This document shows, piece by piece, positions 33,904 through 42,806 of a stretch of DNA of 64,000 nt. Where the stretch lies: contig CAUWIT010000005.1 of NCBI GenBank assembly GCA_963558965.1, positions 34,554 to 98,553 on the forward strand, in the 5' to 3' direction. A model generated the notes under the pieces. The model worked only from the letters and a program-made list of their open reading frames with translations. It ran no database searches and was not told the DNA's origin. Source of the DNA: Gallibacter sp963558965 (GTDB lineage: Bacteria; Bacillota; Clostridia; Peptostreptococcales; Anaerovoracaceae). The position numbers and the translations under genes were made by a program. Numbering within the stretch: position 1 is the stretch's first letter; each line of letters starts with the position of its first letter.

Positions 33904-34881
33904 CTAACCTCTATTTCTCAACATTTCAAAGCGCTCAATTAAAGTTTCACTGTCGTTAACTTCATTGATACTGCGGCGAAATGCAGCGCTATTTGGCATT
34001 CCTTTTGTGTACCAACCGACATGTTTGCGCATTTCGTTTACTGCGGTGCGCTCCCCTTTAAGTTCTTTTATATCTGTGAAATGGCGTATCATCATATCTA
34101 CAACTTCGTCGCGAGATGGTTTTTCAATCTCTCCTTTGCCTTCCCAAAGGGCTTTGCACTGTTTAAAAATCCAAGGATTTCCAAGCATGCCTCTGCCTAT
34201 CATCACAAGAGCACAGCCTGTGTATTCCATCATGCGCATAGCATCTGTGGCGCTAAAAATATCGCCATTTCCTATTACAGTTATACCTACGTTTTCTTTT
34301 ACTTCTTTTATTGCGTCCCAATTGGCTTTGCCTGAATAGTATTGCATACGAGTTCTGCCATGAACTGCAACTGCTGATGCTCCTGCTTTTTCTATTATTT
34401 TTGCAACTTCAACGCAGTTAATTGAGTCATCATCCCATCCGATACGGATTTTTACAGTTACTGGTTTATCTGCATTGGCAACTGTTGCTGATACTACATC
34501 GTAAATTAATTCAGGTGTTTTTAACATGGCTGAGCCTTCTCCATTTTTCACTACCTTTGGCACAGGACAACCCATATTAATATCTATAAGGGCATTTTCT
34601 CTCCCCTGTAGTTGCTTGGCAGTGTATGCCATAACTTCAGGTTCACTACCAAAGATTTGGTATGCAACTGGTTTTTCTTCTGGGTAGATTTTAAGCAGGT
34701 CTTCTGTGTTTTTGTTGTTGTACATAAGACCTTTGCCACTTACCATTTCAGAGTATCCCATAGCAGCTCCCATTTCTCTGTTTATGCGTCTTGTTGGGGC
34801 ATCTGTTATCCCAGCTAGGGGCGCAGCTAAGAATGGATTTTCAAGTTTTATACCGTTGATTTCTAAGCTTCTGTTTTTCAC
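33904..34881 (-). CDS. dus: tRNA-dihydrouridine synthase (DusB-like)
   Basis: 325 aa from a GTG at 34881 (reading VKNRSLEINGI), chosen because CGGAGGA lies 4 nt before it; a TTG further upstream would include the ribosome site. A TIM-barrel flavoenzyme with the family motifs AAPLAGITDAPTRRI, DINMGCPVPKV (catalytic Cys in NMGCP), KIRIGWDD and GRGMLGNPWIF. It reduces uridines in tRNA D-loops using FMN. It follows coaX, as often in Firmicutes, but a hairpin lies between them. Confidence 0.95.
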   Translation of the reverse strand: MKNRSLEINGIKLENPFLAAPLAGITDAPTRRINREMGAAMGYSEMVSGKGLMYNNKNTEDLLKIYPEEKPVAYQIFGSEPEVMAYTAKQLQGRENALIDINMGCPVPKVVKNGEGSAMLKTPELIYDVVSATVANADKPVTVKIRIGWDDDSINCVEVAKIIEKAGASAVAVHGRTRMQYYSGKANWDAIKEVKENVGITVIGNGDIFSATDAMRMMEYTGCALVMIGRGMLGNPWIFKQCKALWEGKGEIEKPSRDEVVDMMIRHFTDIKELKGERTAVNEMRKHVGWYTKGMPNSAAFRRSINEVNDSETLIERFEMLRNRG

Positions 34882-34903
34882 GTATTCCTCCGTTTTACAA
34901 TCC

Positions 34904-34941
34904 AAAAGGAGACTGTTACCTACAATTTGGGTACAGTCTCC
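34904..34941 (-). terminator. Hairpin between coaX and dus (terminator or attenuator)
   Basis: On the minus strand GGAGACTGT pairs perfectly with ACAGTCTCC, followed by TTTTGG. It may lower read-through from coaX into dus. Confidence 0.6.
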
Positions 34942-34949
34942 GTATGTGA

Positions 34950-35753
34950 CTATTTTCTGTGTTTTTTATCTTTACGATTCTTTTCGTAAATAATTTCAAG
35001 ACCTTCTAAAGTAAGCATCTTATCTACTACATCAATACACTCTACTCCTTCGTCGATTAAAGTCGCAAGTCCACCTGTAGCTACTACTTTAATTTTTGTA
35101 GGATCTGAGCCCATTTCAGCTAGTTCTTCTTTCATACGTTTAACTATAAAGTCTACCATACCCATATGACCGTAAACCAATCCTGACTGCATTGACTGAA
35201 TTGTATTTTTACAAATTACAGTTTCTGGTTTTTCAAGTTCAACTTTTGGAAGTTTTGAAGTCATACTAAATAAGGCTTCACTTGAAATTTTTAGGCCTGG
35301 AGCGATTGCTCCTCCTAGGTATTCGGCATTTTCAGTTACAGCACAAAATGTTGTAGCTGTACCAAAATCTATTAAAATCAATGGGCCACCATATTTTGCA
35401 TATGCTGCAACCGCATTTACTATTCTGTCAGAACCAACTTGTTTTGGATTGTCGTATTTAATAAGTAGTCCAGTTTTTACACCTGATTCAATTACAATAG
35501 CTTTTCTATGAAAATATTTCATAGAAAGATGTTGAAGTGTGTAAAGCACTGATGGAACTACAGTAGCGATAATTACATCTTTTACATCGCTTGTATTTAG
35601 TCCTGCATATCTAAATAGCTGATTTATAACCATACCGTATTCATCGGCGCTTTTGTTGGCGTCTGTTTCCATTCTCCAGTTTTCAATTAGTTTACCGTCT
35701 TTAAATACTCCTAATACAATGTTTGTGTTGCCTACATCAAAAGCAAGTAGCAT
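34950..35753 (-). CDS. coaX: Type III pantothenate kinase CoaX
   Basis: 267 aa ASKHA-fold kinase: LLAFDVGNTNIVLGVF at the N-terminus, NPKQVGSDRIVNAVAAY, LILIDFGTATTFC and the GGAIAPGLKIS segment. It phosphorylates pantothenate, the first step of CoA synthesis, and is insensitive to CoA feedback. It lies 20 bp after the PucR-type gene. Confidence 0.97.
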   Translation of the reverse strand: MLLAFDVGNTNIVLGVFKDGKLIENWRMETDANKSADEYGMVINQLFRYAGLNTSDVKDVIIATVVPSVLYTLQHLSMKYFHRKAIVIESGVKTGLLIKYDNPKQVGSDRIVNAVAAYAKYGGPLILIDFGTATTFCAVTENAEYLGGAIAPGLKISSEALFSMTSKLPKVELEKPETVICKNTIQSMQSGLVYGHMGMVDFIVKRMKEELAEMGSDPTKIKVVATGGLATLIDEGVECIDVVDKMLTLEGLEIIYEKNRKDKKHRK

Positions 35754-35773
35754 AATCGTTTCTCCTTTCAGAT

Positions 35774-37327
35774 TTAAGCTCTTTCTAGTCTTTTTAGCGC
35801 CAAAGCTATTGTCAATCCTGGAATAACTCTGTTCGCTGTAATTTCAGCGCCCAGTAACTCACTGATTTTTTTCAGTCTGTACTGAACAGTATTTGTATGT
35901 ACATTCATAATTTCAGCAGTTTTAGCTCCGTTCATACCTGCATCTAAAACAAAAGTTTCCAAGGTATCTAGTAGCTGTCTGCCTTTGTTGCTAGTATCCG
36001 CTTCAAAAGGTTCTAGCAATTTTGTATAATTTCTCTTTAAGAATCCACCTCTAAGCTGTATATTGTTACAATTGCTTACTAAAAGCAAATCGTACTTAGA
36101 AAAAGATCTCTTAAATGGGAACACTTGCTGTGCTTGACTCCATGTTTCATTGATCAATTTAAATGCATCGCAAGCTCCCTCTATACCGTCTAGACCTGTA
36201 ACATGAAACAATCTTGTGTTTCTTGATTTGGCTTCTTCAAATACTTTTGCACATACTGAGCGAGTAGTTTTGCCCATGATAATACCAAATGTATTATTGG
36301 CTTCATGTATTTGCAAAGTCTCAAGCTCATTTTTTTGACAGTAGTCATCGATTAACTTTTGTGTTTCACCAACTTTAAATCCGTTGCCTGTAAATACACT
36401 TAGTATACATGACTCATCTATTTCTGTTTCATCTTTTATGCTGTAAGCCATACTGATATTACCACGTTTTAAAGCCTTTACAAATTCGGCTTTTTGGTCT
36501 TTTGCAGGTGTGTACTTCCACATACCTATAGCAAGCTGAATAATATCAGCAAGTTTAATAATATCATCTTGTGAATACGAATCTTCATTGTCTACTACGA
36601 ACATGTAGTAGTCGCTGTCTTGTATTGAAATTGGGCCCCAATAAGTCAGCACCCCATCTACATCGATCATCGTATACACAGTAGATCTTTTATCTACAGC
36701 TTTTTCTCTACCCATACGTATAGCTTTTTCAACTGTAGTTTTATGTCTTGTTTCCACAGTTAGTATAGGATTGAAATCAGTGCTTAAAATAATCAACTGA
36801 AAATTGTTATTTACAGCCGCAGCCTTAACTGCACTTGGAAAATCGCTGTATTTTTCAAAGTCTAAAAGATGAAATATAGTATTGCTAATTAAATCGTTAT
36901 TATATTTTTCACCTGTGCCACCGTAAAACAAAGTATGAGAAACTTCCTCTATTATTTCAGATAATTTCACTTTGTTATCTGCACCTATTTCTATAAGCAC
37001 TATGCCTTTTGATTGGCAACAGTCGATTAACTCTTTGCTAACACGTGGCAAAATTTCACCAACTTTGTGAAGCACCAAAGCAACCATTCCGCAACCAGCC
37101 AAAGACTCAACCATTTTACATTGAGTTTCAACATCATCTCTCACACCAAAAAATCCTGTTACAACCATTTGGCTTTCGGCGTTTTCGTGATTTTTTATAT
37201 CCTCTAGTTTAACGGCCTCAAGAACTGAAATATTTTTTACCGATTTTACTATACCGTCTTTGCAAGACAGCACCTGTGCATTTTCAAATGCCGGCAATGC
37301 AAGACAATCTTTAATTGTTATCCTCAT
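35774..37327 (-). CDS. PucR-family transcriptional regulator
   Basis: 517 aa. An N-terminal PucR regulatory domain (MRITIKDCLALPAFENAQVLSCKDGIVKSVKNISVLEAV) is followed by a long middle region. A C-terminal helix-turn-helix of the PucR/CdaR type completes it (LLDTLETFVLDAGMNGAKTAEIMNVHTNTVQYRLKKISELLG). Family members activate purine degradation or sugar-acid use. Its ATG overlaps the ftsH end by 17 nt, and no catabolic genes are adjacent, so the regulon is unclear. Confidence 0.9.
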   Translation of the reverse strand: MRITIKDCLALPAFENAQVLSCKDGIVKSVKNISVLEAVKLEDIKNHENAESQMVVTGFFGVRDDVETQCKMVESLAGCGMVALVLHKVGEILPRVSKELIDCCQSKGIVLIEIGADNKVKLSEIIEEVSHTLFYGGTGEKYNNDLISNTIFHLLDFEKYSDFPSAVKAAAVNNNFQLIILSTDFNPILTVETRHKTTVEKAIRMGREKAVDKRSTVYTMIDVDGVLTYWGPISIQDSDYYMFVVDNEDSYSQDDIIKLADIIQLAIGMWKYTPAKDQKAEFVKALKRGNISMAYSIKDETEIDESCILSVFTGNGFKVGETQKLIDDYCQKNELETLQIHEANNTFGIIMGKTTRSVCAKVFEEAKSRNTRLFHVTGLDGIEGACDAFKLINETWSQAQQVFPFKRSFSKYDLLLVSNCNNIQLRGGFLKRNYTKLLEPFEADTSNKGRQLLDTLETFVLDAGMNGAKTAEIMNVHTNTVQYRLKKISELLGAEITANRVIPGLTIALALKRLERA

Positions 37328-39323
37328 CGTTTTCCCTGTCTATATCTTTCCCATCTAAATCGTCTAATTGCGAATCATCATAACTTGCTAGTTCTTGTTC
37401 TAAAATAGCCTGTTCTGTTTCAGCAATTTTCATTTGATTAGATGCTTCTTCTTTGTTTTTTTCATCGATTTCAGCAACTTTTTCTTTGAACTCTTCAACT
37501 AGACCTTCCACTGTGATTTCACCGCTGTAAATACGTTCAAACTGGTCGCCATCGATTGTTTCAAGTTCCATAAGAGCGTCTGCAACTGCAAGCAATTTAT
37601 CCATATGTTCATTTAGGATGGCCTGTGCTTTTTCGTAGCCCTCATGAACTATTCTCTTAACTTCCTCGTCGATTTCGTTAGCTGTTTCTTCTGAGTAAGC
37701 CTGCTTAGCACCGAAATCTCTACCAAGGAATACTTCATCTGAAGAGCTGTAATTAATTGGACCTAACTTTTCACTAAATCCATATTTTGTAACCATATCT
37801 CTTGCAATATCAGTAGCTCTCTGAATATCGTTGCTTGCACCAGTTGAAATATCCGCAAGAACAAGCATTTCAGCAACTCTACCACCAAGTAGATGTATAA
37901 TCTGCTCTTCCATATCGCCTTTTGTATTGTAGTATCTGTCTTCCTTTGGAAGTATCATTGTAAATCCGCCAGCTCTACCTCTTGGAACAATAGTAATCTG
38001 GTGTACTGGGTCAGTTCCCGGTAAAGAATGAGCAACTACTGCATGTCCAGCTTCGTGAATTGCTGTTAGTCTTCTTTCTTTTTCGCTGATTACTCTGCTC
38101 TTCTTTTCTGGACCAGCAATTACCTTTGTGATAGCCTCTTCAATTTCGTCCATGCGAATTGTCTGTCCGTTTCTTCTAGCTGTTAATAGAGCAGCTTCAT
38201 TTAACATATTTTCAATATCTGCCGGTGTAAATCCAGGAGTTCTTCTTGCCAAAATCTTAGGGTTAACTTCATCAGCAAGTGGTTTGTTTTTGCTGTGAAC
38301 CTTGAAGATTTCTTCTCTTCCCTTAATATCAGGCACACCGATTACAATTTGTCTATCAAATCTACCTGGTCTTAGCAATGCTGGATCTAAGATATCAGGT
38401 CTGTTTGTTGCAGCAAGGATAATTATGCCTAAGTTTTCAGCAAATCCATCCATTTCAACAAGTAGCTGGTTAAGAGTCTGTTCTCTTTCGTCATGGCCGC
38501 CACCCATACCAGCGCCTCTCTTACGTCCAACTGCATCGATTTCATCGATAAATATAATACATGGCGCATTTTTCTTAGCCTGTTCAAACAAATCTCTAAC
38601 ACGAGATGCACCAACACCTACAAACATTTCCACAAAATCTGAACCAGAGATAGTGAAGAATGGCACTCCTGCTTCTCCAGCAGTTGCTTTTGAGATGTAA
38701 GTTTTACCTGTTCCCGGAGGGCCTACAAGTAAAATACCCTTTGGTATACGTGCACCTAAATTGTGATATTTCTTTGGTGACTTTAGGAAATCTACGATTT
38801 CTTCTAATTCTTCTTTTTCTTCATCTAGACCAGCAACATCTTTGAAAGTCAATTTCTTTGCACTTGGATCCTGCATCTTAGCTCTGCTCTTACCAAAGGA
38901 CATCGCTTTGCCGCCGCCACCTTGCTGTCTCATAATCATAACCCAGAAGAATATTAGCACACCTATCATAATAAGTGTCGGTATCAATGAAACTAGCCAT
39001 GATTCTTTTTCTGGCTCTGCATTTTTAATTGTAATAACATTTTCACTACTCTGCTTATCTAAATACTGGTGGTGAAGTCTATCAACATCTAGTGAACTGT
39101 GAGCAAATGTGTGAACTTTTTTGCCGTTTTTCAAAAGTCCTGTCATCTCAAGTTCTTTAAACTCCACTTCCTTCATATCCTCGTCTGCAATATACTCTAC
39201 AAACTTTGAGTAGCTAACATCTTTAACTTCTTCACTTGGCTGTTTATCGTAAAACAACGCCATTCCTAGAACCAGCGCTAAGATTACGAAATAAATGCCA
39301 AAACTTTTAACTACATTTTTCAA
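37311..39323 (-). CDS. ftsH: ATP-dependent zinc metalloprotease FtsH
   Basis: 670 aa. Two membrane segments (about 8-25 and 108-131) flank the extracytoplasmic domain. The AAA+ domain has Walker A GPPGTGKT (201-208), Walker B and the second region of homology; the protease has HEAGH (423-427). The tail is long and acidic (ASYDDSQLDDLDGKDIDREN). It degrades membrane and regulatory proteins as a hexamer. The tilS-ftsH order is a common bacterial arrangement, but the usual hpt gene between them is missing. Confidence 0.98.
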   Translation of the reverse strand: MKNVVKSFGIYFVILALVLGMALFYDKQPSEEVKDVSYSKFVEYIADEDMKEVEFKELEMTGLLKNGKKVHTFAHSSLDVDRLHHQYLDKQSSENVITIKNAEPEKESWLVSLIPTLIMIGVLIFFWVMIMRQQGGGGKAMSFGKSRAKMQDPSAKKLTFKDVAGLDEEKEELEEIVDFLKSPKKYHNLGARIPKGILLVGPPGTGKTYISKATAGEAGVPFFTISGSDFVEMFVGVGASRVRDLFEQAKKNAPCIIFIDEIDAVGRKRGAGMGGGHDEREQTLNQLLVEMDGFAENLGIIILAATNRPDILDPALLRPGRFDRQIVIGVPDIKGREEIFKVHSKNKPLADEVNPKILARRTPGFTPADIENMLNEAALLTARRNGQTIRMDEIEEAITKVIAGPEKKSRVISEKERRLTAIHEAGHAVVAHSLPGTDPVHQITIVPRGRAGGFTMILPKEDRYYNTKGDMEEQIIHLLGGRVAEMLVLADISTGASNDIQRATDIARDMVTKYGFSEKLGPINYSSSDEVFLGRDFGAKQAYSEETANEIDEEVKRIVHEGYEKAQAILNEHMDKLLAVADALMELETIDGDQFERIYSGEITVEGLVEEFKEKVAEIDEKNKEEASNQMKIAETEQAILEQELASYDDSQLDDLDGKDIDRENDEDNN

Positions 39324-39411
39324 TTCTTATCCTCCATAATTTTATTATTTATGTCAAACTAAAGTGTTTTTATGTATAACAAAATACACAGTCTACTAAA
39401 GGCTTATTTTA

Positions 39412-40821
39412 TCATAGAAAACTGCTTAATTCAACTGTTATAACCCTTTTTGTGTCTTCGGATATTTGATAATTGCCGCTGTATCTGCCTTTATATGTTC
39501 CATTTGGTATCCATAGGATTTCATGGCCTATACCCACCATAAAAATTTTATCTCTATCTACGCTAGGTATCTTCATATCGACAAATAAGTCTTGGATTTT
39601 TTTCCTGCCCATTACACCTTTTAATCTCATATAATCACCTGGAATACGAGTTCTAATATCGATTAACTCTTGCAAGTTTGTGCGACCGTATTCAGTTTCC
39701 ATAAGATCTAGGTCAAAGGCTGCTCTACCTTCTTTTTTTTCATATTGCTCTATATCGAGGGTATTTATAATTATTTTAGGCGGTTTTTCTCCTGTTTCCG
39801 TTTTAGGTTTTAGACCGCAAATAATATTGCCATAAGATACTCTTATTACGTATCCCCTTGGAAAATCAACTTGTTGAGGAGTTTTTCCTTCCATGATTAG
39901 ATTGTCGGCAGGCCCTAGATTTGAGCTGTATATATCTTTTGGCAATCCTACCTTTGCAAAGGCCTTAAATAAAATTCTATGTCTTATTGAAGGCGATGCG
40001 TCTTGCAATATTTCTTGATTGAACCAAATTTCGTTTTCTTCTTCACGAACCAAGGCTTTTTCGAAAGTCTTTTCTACTTCTGACCAGATAAAATCTCTGT
40101 CTTCTTTTGCAATAGCGCTAAGTCTACTTATGGATTCAACTAGATTGCTGTTGTATTTTTCTTCAAGCTCAGGTATAAGGTTTAATCTAATTTTATTTCT
40201 TGTGTAAATTGGCTGACTGTTGGTGTGATCTATGCAAGGTTCAATATTGTTGTCCTCGCAGTATTGAAGTATATCAACCTTTGCTACATCGAGAAGTGGC
40301 CTTATAACCACATTGCCATTCTCGTTTATGCGCTTGTAGTCAATGCCGGCAAGTCCATCTGTACCTACACCTCTTAGAAATCTAAACAGAACCGTTTCAA
40401 CTTGGTCATTTAGATTTTGGGCAATGGCGATTTTTATTTTGGATTTTTCAGTGCCTTCAAACATCAATGACTGAGTTATTTCAGCAAAAAAGTCGTATCT
40501 CGCTTTGCGTCCCGCTTCTTCGCTGCCTATGTTTAGTTCATTTGCGATAGCGTTGCAATCAACTATTGTTGACCAACAACAAATGCCGTTGGCTTCACAT
40601 AGATTTTCAACGTATAGCTGATCTTCTTCGGCTGCTCCCGGTCTAAATTGGTGATTTACGTGAGCGCCATGCAATTTAAAATCCATCTCAGATGATAAAT
40701 CTAAAAGCACATCGAAAAGACAAACCGAATCCGGTCCGCCTGATAAACCCAAGATAACTACATCACCTGGCTCTATTAAATTGTGTTTTATTATAGTATT
40801 TTTAACCGTCTCTCTTAACAT
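39412..40821 (-). CDS. tilS: tRNA(Ile)-lysidine synthetase TilS
   Basis: 469 aa. The N-terminal PP-loop ATPase SGGPDSVCLFDVL is followed by the HVNHQFRPGAAEEDQ motif; the substrate-binding and C-terminal TilS domains follow (RIPGDYMRLKGVMGRKKIQDLFVDMKIP). It attaches lysine to C34 of the tRNA(Ile) that reads AUA. It begins 8 bp after tatD. Confidence 0.97.
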   Translation of the reverse strand: MLRETVKNTIIKHNLIEPGDVVILGLSGGPDSVCLFDVLLDLSSEMDFKLHGAHVNHQFRPGAAEEDQLYVENLCEANGICCWSTIVDCNAIANELNIGSEEAGRKARYDFFAEITQSLMFEGTEKSKIKIAIAQNLNDQVETVLFRFLRGVGTDGLAGIDYKRINENGNVVIRPLLDVAKVDILQYCEDNNIEPCIDHTNSQPIYTRNKIRLNLIPELEEKYNSNLVESISRLSAIAKEDRDFIWSEVEKTFEKALVREEENEIWFNQEILQDASPSIRHRILFKAFAKVGLPKDIYSSNLGPADNLIMEGKTPQQVDFPRGYVIRVSYGNIICGLKPKTETGEKPPKIIINTLDIEQYEKKEGRAAFDLDLMETEYGRTNLQELIDIRTRIPGDYMRLKGVMGRKKIQDLFVDMKIPSVDRDKIFMVGIGHEILWIPNGTYKGRYSGNYQISEDTKRVITVELSSFL

Positions 40822-40829
40822 GTACCTAC

Positions 40830-41648
40830 CTACTTAATATTAAAAAATCTCTTTGCATTTTCGCAAGTAGCCTTTGCTACATCTTCGTATTCCATATCTT
40901 TTAAAAGAGCTATACGTCTTACTGTATGTTCCACATAAGGTGATTTATTTTGTTTACCTCTGTGTGGTTCTGGTGTAAGATATGGTGCGTCTGTTTCAAC
41001 TAACAAATTGTCAATTGAAATATTTTCGACTACCTTTTGTGTTTTTTTGTTGTTTTTATATGTAACTGGGCCAGCTATTGAAATAGTCGCTCCCAATTTT
41101 ACGTATTGCTCAGCCATTTCTGCACTGCCACTATAGCAATGTAGCAATACTCTCGCATCACCTGATCCGTCTTTTCTCTTTGGGAACCAAGATTTACGCT
41201 TATCTGAAAATGCCTGTTCATCTTTTAAAATGTCCATAGTCTCCTGATCTGCTTCACGGCTGTGAATAATAATAGGCATTTTAAGCTCGTTGGCAAGTCT
41301 GATCTGCTTCCTAAACCATTCTCTTTGCACATCTCTAGGCGAAAAATCGTAGTGAAAATCCAAGCCGATTTCTCCAATTGCCTGCACTTTATCTTTTTTG
41401 GCTAAACTTTTTATCATAAATAAAACTGTATCGTCCATAGTTTTAGCATCGTGGGGATGTACTCCTACTGCTGCATAACACCAGTCGTATTTGCTTGCAT
41501 GATCAACTGACATCTTTGATGTTGCAAGGTCGCATCCTACATCCATAACATATGATAAATCTGATTTTTCAATATCTTTTATTAACTGTTCTTTTTCTTC
41601 TTTTGTATATCCGTCGCTATTTATATGCGTATGTGAATCAAATAACAT
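40830..41648 (-). CDS. tatD: TatD-family metal-dependent DNase
   Basis: 272 aa TIM-barrel hydrolase. Metal ligands are in DSHTHINSDGY, GEIGLDFHYDF, IIHSREADQ, LLHCYSGS and VETDAPYL. Family members are 3'-5' DNases or RNases in DNA repair and quality control. An inserted loop (FSDKRKSWFPKRKDGSGDA, about 155-175) lengthens the protein slightly. GAAGGAAG precedes the ATG. Confidence 0.94.
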   Translation of the reverse strand: MLFDSHTHINSDGYTKEEKEQLIKDIEKSDLSYVMDVGCDLATSKMSVDHASKYDWCYAAVGVHPHDAKTMDDTVLFMIKSLAKKDKVQAIGEIGLDFHYDFSPRDVQREWFRKQIRLANELKMPIIIHSREADQETMDILKDEQAFSDKRKSWFPKRKDGSGDARVLLHCYSGSAEMAEQYVKLGATISIAGPVTYKNNKKTQKVVENISIDNLLVETDAPYLTPEPHRGKQNKSPYVEHTVRRIALLKDMEYEDVAKATCENAKRFFNIK

Positions 41649-41778
41649 CTGTTCTTCCTTCTTTCATATATATTTGCCCATATATTTTACCACAAAAACA
41701 TAGCTTATAAAACTTGAAATTGTCCAATCTTTTGCTAAACTATTAATATACTTGTTGATAGTTGAAAGTAGGTGGAAA

Positions 41779-42711
41779 ATGTTAAAAAAGACTAATTTAT
41801 CTAATGATCCAAAAGTGTGGTGCGGCTTAAACAACCCTGATATGAATTTGTTTGATGCTGACCTAGTCGTTTTTGGTATACCATATAGTGTTGATATTAC
41901 AAATAGATACGGAGCTAGACGTGCTCCTGAAGTTTTAAGAGAAGCAAGTAAGATTTCATCACCATTTAATGAAAATTTCCAGTGTTTCGATACTTTGAAA
42001 ATTGTCGATGTTGGGGATTTTGTTCCAGCTGGTGGACTTAGGGAATACTTCAATGATATCGAGCATTTTGTTACAAAGCTGGTTTCAAATGAAAAGTTTT
42101 TCGTTATGGTAGGTGGAGACCACAGCACAACCATTCCTGTATTGCGCGGCATAGACGATGCTTTAGATGATGAATTTGGTATTATCTATATCGATGCTCA
42201 CTTTGATTTGCACGATGCCGTACGTGGCGACAAATACTCAAATACTTCTGTTGCTCGCAGAGCTCTTGAGCTTAGCAATATAAATGGGGTAGAAAATATT
42301 ACTTTTATCGGTGCACGTACTATCGACCGCGAAGAATACGATTTTAAGAAACGTTATGAACTAAATGTGTTAAATTCTGTGTTGTGTCACCGTATCGAAA
42401 GTGACCGTATTGGTAGTATTGCTGCAAAACACATGCGCAACTACGAAAAGGTTTACATAACTTTGGATATTGATTGCCTGGATCCGGCTTATGCTGCTGG
42501 TACTGCATCACCTCAGTTTGCTGGGCTTTATGGTAGACAGCTTTTAAATATTTTAGAAGAGCTTTATCGTACCTTGAATATTATAGGAATGGATATTGTG
42601 GAGATTGCACCTGATCTTGATCCGTCATTGGCTTCGACTTATGCAGGTCGTAAGATATTTCAGGAAGTGTGCGGACATTGCGCCCGTAAGTTGAATAAGT
42701 TGGTAGACTAG
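41779..42711 (+). CDS. speB: Agmatinase / arginase-family ureohydrolase
   Basis: 310 aa from the ATG at 41779 (MLKKTNLSNDPK), 3 nt after AGGTGG; an upstream TTG frame is less likely. The Mn2+-binding signatures GGDHSTTIP, IDAHFDLHD and DIDCLDPAYA are complete. Agmatinase makes putrescine and urea from agmatine; within the ureohydrolase family guanidinobutyrase or another specificity cannot be excluded. The gene stands alone on the plus strand, so there is no polyamine context. Confidence 0.85.
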   Translation: MLKKTNLSNDPKVWCGLNNPDMNLFDADLVVFGIPYSVDITNRYGARRAPEVLREASKISSPFNENFQCFDTLKIVDVGDFVPAGGLREYFNDIEHFVTKLVSNEKFFVMVGGDHSTTIPVLRGIDDALDDEFGIIYIDAHFDLHDAVRGDKYSNTSVARRALELSNINGVENITFIGARTIDREEYDFKKRYELNVLNSVLCHRIESDRIGSIAAKHMRNYEKVYITLDIDCLDPAYAAGTASPQFAGLYGRQLLNILEELYRTLNIIGMDIVEIAPDLDPSLASTYAGRKIFQEVCGHCARKLNKLVD

Positions 42712-42728
42712 AAACTAAATCTTAATTT

Positions 42729-42778
42729 AAAAAGTGTCGCTTTATTGGAAAAATCCAATGTTGCGACACTTTATTTTT
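42729..42778. terminator. Bidirectional terminator between agmatinase and metG
   Basis: AAAGTGTCGC (42731-42740) pairs with GCGACACTTT (42763-42772), and a second ATTGG/CCAAT stem lies in the loop. Confidence 0.9.
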
Positions 42779-42806
42779 AGTTAGTTCTATTATCTAGATA
42801 ATCATT

